Positions 1-4,990 of a stretch of DNA of 5,628 nt are shown piece by piece. Positions within the stretch are counted from its first letter, which is position 1. Each line of letters starts with the position of its first letter. The DNA is from Lysobacteraceae bacterium (GTDB taxonomy: Bacteria; Pseudomonadota; Gammaproteobacteria; Xanthomonadales; Wenzhouxiangellaceae): assembly GCA_020201235.1 (NCBI GenBank), contig JAIVHD010000321.1:1-5628 (forward strand), written 5' to 3'. The notes below the pieces were generated by a model. The model was not told the DNA's origin, ran no database searches, and saw only the letters and a program-made list of their open reading frames with translations. The position numbers and the translations under genes are program-made.

Positions 1-2
1 AC

Positions 3-1052
3 CTGCGCCCGATCAGGGCCCGCCTGGAGGCCGAAATCGATCACCTGTGCTTGTTGCGAATTACCGACGAAGAACTGGCTTTCCTGGCATCGCAGCGCTA
101 CTTCAAGCGCGACTTCATCGAATTTCTTCGACTGTTTCGTCTTCAATCCCGGTTCGTCGAGGTCGGTGAAGACAATGGCCGGCTTTCAATCGTGCTACGC
201 GGCCCGTGGCTGCATACAATCCTGTTCGAAGTGCCATTGCTGGCGATCGTCAGCGAACTGCATACCGACCGAAGTCACCCGGACATGGATTTTGGCGAAG
301 CACGGCGGCGACTGACCGAAAAAACCGATCAGGTCGCGGCACTGGACCGCCCCGACGAATTCATCTTTGCCGACTTCGGCACGCGCCGGCGCTTCTCCAG
401 AGCGTGGCACGATGAAGTCGTGGCATCGCTTGCTGGCGCAATACCGGCGAGCTTTCGCGGCACCAGCAACGTTCGGCTGGCAAAGGATCTGGGACTGGTA
501 CCGATCGGAACCATGGCCCATGAATTCATCCAGGCGGCCCAGGCGTTGGGTCCGCGGCTGGCAGAAACCCAGCGCTTCGCATTCGAGGTGTGGGCCCGTG
601 AATATCGCGGCGACCTCGGGATCGCGCTATCCGACACCTACAGCCTCGGTGCGTTCCTGCGCGACTTCGACCTGTATTTCTGCAAGCTGTTCGACGGCGC
701 ACGCCAGGACTCGGGCGATCCGTTCGTGTGGGGCGAGGCGATGATCCAGCATTACAACCGCAATCGCGTCGACCCGAAGACCCGAAACCTGATCTTTTCC
801 GATTCGCTCACGATTCCAACCGCTGCAGCAATCTGGCAGCGCTTTCGGGATCGCATCAACGTATCCTTCGGAATCGGCACCAATCTGACCCACGATACCG
901 GCACCCGCCCGATCAACATCGTCATCAAAATGACCGAATGCAACGGACAGCCGGTCGTCAAGCTGTCCGATTCGCCCGGAAAGATCGTTTCCACCGATCA
1001 GAATTATCTGACCTGGGTGCGCCAGGCCTTCGACGTGCCTGACCAGGAGTAA
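3..1052 (+). CDS. pncB: Nicotinate phosphoribosyltransferase, 5'-truncated by window edge
   Basis: PncB makes nicotinate mononucleotide from nicotinate and PRPP with ATP hydrolysis, in the cytoplasm, as the entry step of the Preiss-Handler NAD salvage pathway. The frame is open from position 3 to the TAA at 1050-1052, giving 349 residues. From recall of the E. coli protein (400 aa), about 50 N-terminal residues lie outside the window, so the TTG at 51 is an internal Leu codon and not the start: the 16 codons before it still align with the family (PIRARLEAEIDHL). Strongly conserved blocks are RLSIVLRGPW, EVPLLAIVSE, ADFGTRRRFSR, GTSNVRLAKDLGL, HDTGTRPINIVIK and KLSDSPGK. The His codon at 519-521 (GTMAHE) matches the His that is phosphorylated in the Salmonella enzyme (His219). 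SFGIGTNLT near the C-terminus is the likely phosphate-binding loop. No frameshift is seen. Nothing downstream looks co-functional. Confidence 0.97.
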   Translation: MRPIRARLEAEIDHLCLLRITDEELAFLASQRYFKRDFIEFLRLFRLQSRFVEVGEDNGRLSIVLRGPWLHTILFEVPLLAIVSELHTDRSHPDMDFGEARRRLTEKTDQVAALDRPDEFIFADFGTRRRFSRAWHDEVVASLAGAIPASFRGTSNVRLAKDLGLVPIGTMAHEFIQAAQALGPRLAETQRFAFEVWAREYRGDLGIALSDTYSLGAFLRDFDLYFCKLFDGARQDSGDPFVWGEAMIQHYNRNRVDPKTRNLIFSDSLTIPTAAAIWQRFRDRINVSFGIGTNLTHDTGTRPINIVIKMTECNGQPVVKLSDSPGKIVSTDQNYLTWVRQAFDVPDQE

Positions 1053-1178
1053 ACCAGCCATGCAGCGGATCCGCATTTGTTTAGAAAAATCAACGCTTTC
1101 TGACGATCTTTCGGTCGCTCAAGTTCGAAGATTTCCAGGGATGCCTGCATGATCCACGAATTCCATCGTGCCGACGAA

Positions 1179-1207
1179 CTGATCAAAATGGGCCGCCGGA
1201 GTACAAT
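1179..1207 (+). promoter_or_regulatory. Candidate sigma-70 promoter for the 99-aa acidic gene
   Basis: A TACAAT hexamer at 1202-1207 matches the -10 consensus at 5 of 6 bases. Seventeen bases upstream is CTGATC at 1179-1184, a weak -35 (3 of 6). The start point would be near 1214, giving a leader of roughly 26 bases before the ATG at 1240. The good -10 and correct spacing make this plausible, but the poor -35 keeps it tentative. It implies the gene is transcribed separately from pncB, which ends 187 bp upstream. Confidence 0.4.
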
Positions 1208-1239
1208 CAAGGTCCTTCAACGATCCGGGAAGCTTCACG

Positions 1240-1539
1240 ATGATTGACAACGGTACGTTGTTCGACGAAGCGGCTGACCAGGCCGTCGACCTGGGAAACG
1301 ATATCGCAGACGCCAACCCGGAGGGCGATCTGTGGGCGGTTGCCGATGGACTGGTCGCCGGCGCCGTGCATTTCTGGCTTTACGCCCACCAGCCCGATGA
1401 GCACGCCGATGAAGAGGAGATGGAAGGCCTGATGACTGCCGATCAGCGCATGGAAGCGCTGATCCAGTTGCTGCGCGACTCGGCCGTCGACAGCGAATAC
1501 CTGCACTCACCCAACGACGCCGACGCCGGCCGCGCCTGA
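1240..1539 (+). CDS. Acidic lysine-free 99-aa protein of unknown function
   Basis: I do not recognise a named family. The ATG at 1240 is preceded by a modest Shine-Dalgarno-like GGGAAG about 7 bases upstream, and the frame ends at TGA 1537-1539. The protein has about 24 Asp/Glu, only three Arg and no Lys, so its pI should be very low. It has no signal peptide and no membrane segment. It reads as mostly helical: an N-terminal helix (LFDEAADQAVDLGNDIA), a central, more hydrophobic aromatic part at about 32-50 (LWAVADGLVAGAVHFWLYAH), an acidic turn at 51-62, and a helix at 67-84. The tail EYLHSPNDADAGRA looks like a conserved motif. The clean frame, promoter and RBS argue that it is real. It is probably a small cytoplasmic protein; a binding or regulatory role would be guesswork. 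It is convergent with the M28 peptidase gene. Confidence 0.75.
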   Translation: MIDNGTLFDEAADQAVDLGNDIADANPEGDLWAVADGLVAGAVHFWLYAHQPDEHADEEEMEGLMTADQRMEALIQLLRDSAVDSEYLHSPNDADAGRA

Positions 1540-1634
1540 AAACCCGTTAGACCGCAGCCTCACGCGCACACAAACCGGCCGCTTGCAATGTTCGGGCCAT
1601 GATGCCCGGCCGTCGCCTGGCGTCAACCGGTGTC

Positions 1635-1658
1635 GTCGAGTCCGACCCGGGATTCGAC
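1635..1658. repeat. 9-bp-stem hairpin beside the palindromic element
   Basis: GTCGAGTCC at 1635-1643 pairs with GGATTCGAC at 1650-1658 around the six-base loop GACCCG, with one G.U wobble in nine pairs. It has no following T-tract in either direction, so a Rho-independent terminator is not supported. It could still protect or stall the ends of the two convergent transcripts. It lies three bases outside the left end of the 1662-1807 element and may be part of its insertion target or unrelated. Confidence 0.4.
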
Positions 1659-1661
1659 CTA

Positions 1662-1807
1662 GCAGCCTGTCGGACTTGACCGATCGTAGCGAGGGAAAGT
1701 CCGGTTGGAGCCAGATTTTTCGATCTTTTGAGGCGAATAGTGGGCCTATTTAACGAAAAAGAGCGGGAAATCTGGCCCAAAGATTAGCGTTCAGTCCGAC
1801 AGGCTGC
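1662..1807. repeat. 146-bp nested palindromic element with 15-bp terminal inverted repeats (MITE-like)
   Basis: GCAGCCTGTCGGACT at 1662-1676 is repeated as a perfect inverted copy at 1793-1807. Inside lies a second long imperfect inverted repeat (1710-1740 against 1746-1776). The region just inside each terminal repeat is also similar (GAC/ACG..., then GGAGCCAGATTT against GGGCCAGATTT in inverted orientation). The whole unit is therefore one large imperfect palindrome with extra bases in its left arm. No transposase is encoded and no obvious target-site duplication is seen at the ends (CCTA left, CAGG right). This structure, placed between two convergent genes, is typical of a non-autonomous transposable element or a dispersed intergenic palindrome. 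Copy number in the genome cannot be judged here. Confidence 0.7.
1710..1776. repeat. Central 31-bp-arm hairpin of the palindromic element
   Basis: Two 31-base arms (1710-1740 and 1746-1776) flank the five-base loop TGGGC. Twenty-three of 31 positions are Watson-Crick complementary, with a few more wobbles possible in RNA. The foot GCCAGATTT/AAATCTGGC and the tip GAATAG/CTATTT pair best, and mismatches cluster in the middle. Transcribed from either side it would fold into a long stem. The arm contains TCTTTT on one strand and GAAAAAGAG on the other, so it may act as a bidirectional transcription end point between the convergent genes. That role is inference. Confidence 0.6.
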
Positions 1808-1918
1808 CAGGCTGGGCTCGGCTGGCGGCCTTGGCTGCGTATATCCGCCGGTCGGCACCCGTGACCCGTTCCGATGGGGATTGACCGCTGCGGTAGCCGG
1901 CAACCCGGAAACGCGCAT

Positions 1919-3658
1919 TCACGGCCGCTGGCGATCGCGAATCGCGCGAAATTCGTTGCCTTTGTACCAATTTGGCCAGACGTCGGAATCGGTCAGGTAG
2001 CGCCCGACCCGGTACAGCGCCGAAGCGTCCTGCGCGATGCCGCGCAGGTCCCAGTCCGGGTCGTAAACGTCGGCGGGCTTGTGATAACGATTGTCGCGGT
2101 ATTCACGCTCGACGGCCAGTACGTGCTCGGCCCCAAGCTCGACGTGCTCCACGCCGCTCTTGGCGTACAGCGCGGGAATACCACCCCGGGCAAAATTGAA
2201 ATGATCGGAGCGGTAGTAAAAGCCGGCCTCCGGCGTCGACTCCCCGACCAAATAGCGATCGGATTGTTCGAGTGTCGTGGCAAGAATGTCCTCAAGTTCC
2301 GAAGAACCGCGTCCGATCACAATCATGTCTTCGGTCGGCCCGGCCATGAAGCTGAACGCATCCAGGTTGATGGCGGCCACGGTGTCGGCCGGCGGAAAGG
2401 CCGGCTCGTTGACATAATGGCGCGAACCGAGCAGGCCGTATTCTTCAAGCGTAACCAGCAGGAACATCGCGCTGCGCTCGGCCGGCCCGGCTGCAGCATG
2501 CATGCGTGCAAGCTCGAGCACGACTGCGGACCCCGAAGCATTGTCGATTGCACCGTTGAAGATGCCATCGCTGCCCGGAATTGCCATGTTGCGTCCCAGA
2601 TGGTCCCAGTGCGCCATGTACACCACCGCCTGTTCGGGCCGCTCGCTCCCCGGCAGGCGCGCACCGACGTTGTAGGATACGCCCGCGCGCACGCTGTTTT
2701 GAACCTGCGCGGTGACTTGCGCATCCAGCGCAAACGCCTCGAAGCCCGGAGCGGCCGCACGCTTCTTTTGCGCTTCGTAATCGAGTCCGGCGCGGGCGAA
2801 CAGATCGCGTGCAGCCTCGACCGTAATCCAGCCTTCCAGTGCCATCACCGGCTCGTCGCCGCGCTCGGCCAACTCGAACTGTGCGCCCGACCAGGAGTTG
2901 GTCACAACCTCCCACGGATACGATGCCGGCTCGGTCTCGTGCACAATCAGGGCTGCTGCTGCGCCCTGGCGGGCGGCTTCCTCGTACTTGTAGGTCCAGC
3001 GACCGTAGTAGGTCATGGCACGACCGTTGAAAAGACCGGATTCGGGTTCGGCAAAGCCGGGGTCGTTGACCAGAATCACGACCGTCTTGCCCTCGACATC
3101 AAGGCCAGCGTAATCGTTCCACTCGTACTCCGGCGCAACCACACCATAACCGACGAAGACCAGCCCGGAATCGCGAACGCCGTGAACATCAGTGCCCAGG
3201 CGCCGCGAGCCGATGATCATCTGCTCCGGATAGGTCAACTCGTAGGCCTCGCCGGCCTGCTCGAGCTCGATCGACGATCGCTGCTGGTTGGTCAACTCGA
3301 CCATCGGCACCGGTTGCAGGAAGCTATCGCCGAAACCCGGTACCAGCCCCGCATTGGCAAGCTCACCGACCAGGTAATCGACCGTCAGGCGCTCGCCGCG
3401 CGACCCCGGGGCGCGCCCCTCGAAGCGATCTGATGAAAGTGTTTTGAGGTTTTCCGCATACTGCTCGATGTCGAAACCCCGCTCAGGAAGCGCTGGAATC
3501 GAAGGCCCCTCGGCCGCAGCGTGATCCGACACTGGCTCGGCCTCGACCGAAGCGTTGTCGAGCTCGTTCGGCGACGACTCCGGCGAATTGCAGGCGGTCA
3601 CAAGCCCAGCGGTAAAAACCGCCACGATCATCCATCCTAACTTTGTATCCGGTCGCAT
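1919..3658 (-). CDS. M28-family zinc metallopeptidase lipoprotein with PA-type insert
   Basis: This is a 579-residue exported exo-/aminopeptidase-type enzyme that removes amino acids from peptides with two zinc ions. An N-terminal hydrophobic stretch (residues 10-22) ends in the lipobox VTAC, with Cys23 as the lipidation site. Asn at +2 instead of Asp suggests outer-membrane sorting. A Ser/Glu-rich linker runs to about 55. The N-terminal peptidase half follows (FEGRAPGSRGERLTVDYL at 79-96). A protease-associated-type insert lies at about 120-320. The catalytic half carries the usual M28 set: His350 and Asp352 (MAHWDHLG), Asp372 (IDNASG), Glu405-Glu406 (LEEYGLLGS), Asp433 (NLDAF) and His486 (SDHFNFA), all intact. 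It is the last gene of the b561-YceI-M28 series, starting 13 bp after the YceI stop. There is no good Shine-Dalgarno before the ATG at 3658, so translation may depend on the upstream gene. Exact substrate is unknown. Confidence 0.95.
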   Translation of the reverse strand: MRPDTKLGWMIVAVFTAGLVTACNSPESSPNELDNASVEAEPVSDHAAAEGPSIPALPERGFDIEQYAENLKTLSSDRFEGRAPGSRGERLTVDYLVGELANAGLVPGFGDSFLQPVPMVELTNQQRSSIELEQAGEAYELTYPEQMIIGSRRLGTDVHGVRDSGLVFVGYGVVAPEYEWNDYAGLDVEGKTVVILVNDPGFAEPESGLFNGRAMTYYGRWTYKYEEAARQGAAAALIVHETEPASYPWEVVTNSWSGAQFELAERGDEPVMALEGWITVEAARDLFARAGLDYEAQKKRAAAPGFEAFALDAQVTAQVQNSVRAGVSYNVGARLPGSERPEQAVVYMAHWDHLGRNMAIPGSDGIFNGAIDNASGSAVVLELARMHAAAGPAERSAMFLLVTLEEYGLLGSRHYVNEPAFPPADTVAAINLDAFSFMAGPTEDMIVIGRGSSELEDILATTLEQSDRYLVGESTPEAGFYYRSDHFNFARGGIPALYAKSGVEHVELGAEHVLAVEREYRDNRYHKPADVYDPDWDLRGIAQDASALYRVGRYLTDSDVWPNWYKGNEFRAIRDRQRP

Positions 3659-3666
3659 AAGATTAA

Positions 3667-3679
3667 ACCATTCAATGGT
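3667..3679. repeat. 13-bp palindrome at the YceI-M28 junction
   Basis: ACCATT (3667-3672), a central C, and AATGGT (3674-3679) form a perfect dyad that spans the YceI stop codon and ends 8 bp before the M28 start. As RNA it could form only a four-pair stem with a five-base loop, so it is more likely a coincidence or a weak translational coupling element than a terminator. Confidence 0.25.
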
Positions 3680-4367
3680 AGGCCGTCGATTTTAACGTGG
3701 TCTCGCGGCGCATTGCAGCGTTTGGCCCGGACAATTCGATTTCGAAGGCAACATCGACCCGATTACGGATGAATTCCGGGTCGGCGAATTCGCCGGTTCC
3801 GATTCTGAAGCGCTGGCGATCGATCTCGGACTCGCCTTGCATCACGAAGCCCCCGCTCACGCGCAGGTCTTCGCCATCGACGCGCAGCGTAAAGCGCACT
3901 GCTTGAAGGGCCGCGACCCCCTTCAACTCCAGGCGTCCCTGGGCGATGAATTCAGCCCCGTCTTGCTGACTGCCTTGCGGGTCGCCGGCCGGCTCGATCC
4001 GGCAGCTTGTCCAGACTGCCACAGGGTATTGCCCGACCGCGAAGAACTCTTCATCCAGCAGGGTCTGGTCACGATCCCGATTGTCGCTGTCGGCCGATGA
4101 AAGGTCGACTGTAACCCGGATATCGCCGTTGTCCGGCTGCCCCCCGGGCATACAATAGTGCACTTCGAACGAGCCGAAGCGCCCGGTAAAACCACTGCCC
4201 TCGACAGCACCGCTGAAGCGCAGCTCGCCGCTGTCCTGGTCGCCCTTGAAACAGACACGATCGTGTTCTTGCGCAAGCCCGCCGATCGGGCCCGCAGCCA
4301 GCCCGGCAAACAGAAACACAGAGGACGCAAGGGCCATTAAACGGCGCATTCGATTCACTTTTTCCAT
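3672..4367 (-). CDS. YceI-family periplasmic protein (Sec-exported)
   Basis: YceI proteins are small lipocalin-like beta-barrels, known in some members to bind isoprenoid chains. This one has 231 residues. Residues 7-32 form a Sec signal (MRRLMALASSVFLFAGLAAG then GLA, with likely cleavage after Ala32). Family hallmarks follow: FTGRFGSFEVHY at 60-71, DIRVTVDLSSADSDNRDRD at 82-100, LLDEEFFAVGQYPVAVWTS at 103-121 and GRLELKGV at 144-151. The mature part has three Cys (39, 72, 122), which E. coli YceI lacks. The ATG at 4367 is chosen because AGGAGG lies 11 bases upstream. The ATG at 4349 (residue 7) would give a neater signal peptide but has no nearby strong Shine-Dalgarno. The start overlaps the cytochrome b561 3' end by 13 bp, matching the E. 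coli yceJ-yceI order and implying translational coupling. It may serve lipid or quinone handling beside the cytochrome. Confidence 0.93.
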   Translation of the reverse strand: MEKVNRMRRLMALASSVFLFAGLAAGPIGGLAQEHDRVCFKGDQDSGELRFSGAVEGSGFTGRFGSFEVHYCMPGGQPDNGDIRVTVDLSSADSDNRDRDQTLLDEEFFAVGQYPVAVWTSCRIEPAGDPQGSQQDGAEFIAQGRLELKGVAALQAVRFTLRVDGEDLRVSGGFVMQGESEIDRQRFRIGTGEFADPEFIRNRVDVAFEIELSGPNAAMRRETTLKSTAYH

Positions 4368-4912
4368 AGCGGGAGCATCCTCCTAATCAGACCATCCTTA
4401 AACACGAATTGATGGAGCAGCGCCGCCAGCACGTGCACCGCTACCAGCACAATGAGGGCTTCGGCCAGCGCTTCATGCAGCTCCTCAAAGAGTTCCTCGA
4501 GGGCTTCGCTATCCGGAACAAAGCCAGGTATTTCGACCAAACCGAAAAACTCTGCGCCGTATCCGGCGGCCGATGAGTACGCCCAGCCGCTCAGCGGCAT
4601 CAGCACGATCACGCCATACAGCAACCAGTGGGTCGCCGAGGCGGCCCGTCTTTGCCAGCGGCTCATGTGACCCGGGTAGGCTGGTGGGCGATTAAACGCG
4701 CGCCATGCCAGTCTCAGAGCAACCAGCGCGAGCACCGTCATGCCGATCGATTTGTGCTGGTTGACCAGCGCAAACTGCTGGCGAATCGACTCGCTCTCGT
4801 CAATCCGCCAGGCCCAGAAGAACTGGAGCGAAATCCCGGCCACCACGGACCAATGCAAAAACTGCGCGACCAAACCATAGGCCTGCCCGGTATTTCGGAA
4901 TGCGATGTTCAT
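4355..4912 (-). CDS. Cytochrome b561 family di-heme membrane protein
   Basis: This is a 185-residue, four-helix inner-membrane cytochrome that moves electrons between the quinone pool and other acceptors in the YceJ/CybB group. Helices are at about 13-34, 55-72, 94-112 and 148-170. Four His fit the bis-His ligation of two b hemes: His20 (QFLHW), His53 (NQHKSIG), His146 (ELHEAL) and His160 (AVHVLA). Their spacings (33, 93 and 14) match those recalled for E. coli CybB (His13, 45, 137, 151; spacings 32, 92 and 14). The P-L-S-G-W motif closing helix 3 is typical. The loop 120-145 is Glu-rich. It is first in a minus-strand operon and overlaps the YceI start, as in E. coli yceJ-yceI. The ATG at 4912 has no strong Shine-Dalgarno, but no other in-frame start lies between it and an upstream stop. 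Electron partner unknown. Confidence 0.95.
   Translation of the reverse strand: MNIAFRNTGQAYGLVAQFLHWSVVAGISLQFFWAWRIDESESIRQQFALVNQHKSIGMTVLALVALRLAWRAFNRPPAYPGHMSRWQRRAASATHWLLYGVIVLMPLSGWAYSSAAGYGAEFFGLVEIPGFVPDSEALEELFEELHEALAEALIVLVAVHVLAALLHQFVFKDGLIRRMLPLWKK
4379..4384 (-). promoter_or_regulatory. Shine-Dalgarno of the YceI gene, inside cytochrome b561
   Basis: The minus strand reads AGGAGG here, a full match to the anti-Shine-Dalgarno sequence, within the last codons of the cytochrome b561 gene. It is 11 bases before the ATG at 4367 and 29 before the ATG at 4349, so it favours the longer YceI start. An ATG directly after it is in the cytochrome b561 frame (Met of MLPLWKK) and is internal. 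Confidence 0.6.
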
Positions 4913-4990
4913 CGGCGCGTGCCGGTATGCTTCATCATAACGCCTGTCCTACTCCGGGGCTTGCGAGTAACGTCTGCATAAGGATACGGC
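4913..4990. promoter_or_regulatory. 78-bp divergent intergenic region between cytochrome b561 and YceI lipoprotein genes
   Basis: Both flanking genes start outward from here, so promoters for each should lie inside. On the minus strand TATGAT (4939-4934) matches the -10 consensus at 5 of 6 bases, but no TTGACA-like hexamer stands 16-18 bases upstream, so it is weak or activator-dependent. On the plus strand I see no convincing hexamer pair. The short shared space means the two transcripts could be regulated together. No strong operator palindrome is visible. Confidence 0.4.
4980..4984 (+). promoter_or_regulatory. Shine-Dalgarno of the YceI-family lipoprotein gene
   Basis: AAGGA lies six bases before the ATG at 4991, an ideal distance. 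The alternative ATG at 4997 would be 12 bases away. This supports 4991 as the start. Confidence 0.6.

Larger units (their letters stand above)
1540..1918. other. 379-bp gene-free region between convergent genes
   Basis: This gap separates the 3' ends of the acidic small gene (plus) and the M28 peptidase gene (minus). It contains a short hairpin at 1635-1658 and the palindromic element at 1662-1807. The remainder (1540-1634 and 1808-1918) shows no supported gene. There is a small CGGGC/GCCCG dyad at 1593-1608 and an ACCGC/GCGGT dyad at 1884-1894. Neither has a T-tract that would make a standard intrinsic terminator. Confidence 0.7.

Noticed and set aside
51..1052. TTG at 51 as the true start of pncB
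   Set aside because: The frame stays open to the window edge and the upstream 16 codons align with the family, so this Leu codon is internal and the real start is outside the window.
1065..1080. GCGGATCCGC palindrome followed by ATTTGTTT as a pncB terminator
   Set aside because: The palindrome has no room for a loop beyond a three-pair stem, and the T-tract is interrupted; too weak to call an intrinsic terminator.
1060..1152. 30-codon plus-strand ORF directly after pncB
   Set aside because: Very short, no Shine-Dalgarno beyond the pncB tail, and no recognisable sequence.
1149..1247. 32-codon plus-strand ORF (MIHEFHRADELIKMGRR...) just before the acidic gene
   Set aside because: It overlaps the next start and contains the candidate -10 hexamer; only a poor AGGGA-type RBS precedes it and nothing in the protein is recognisable. 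A leader peptide is possible but unsupported.
1635..1665. tRNA T-arm-like sequence (GTCGAATCC on the minus strand)
   Set aside because: No acceptor, D or anticodon arms can be laid out on either side; it is simply the stem of the 1635-1658 hairpin.
1547..1780. 77-codon minus-strand frame across the palindromic element
   Set aside because: It runs through the inverted-repeat arm and into unrelated flank, has no family features and no clear RBS. Repeat elements often produce such spurious frames.
1874..3433. 519-codon open frame on the plus strand opposite the M28 gene
   Set aside because: It lies almost entirely antisense to an M28 peptidase with all zinc ligands intact, its translation is rich in His, Cys and Arg without any recognisable domain, and long antisense frames are common opposite GC-rich genes.
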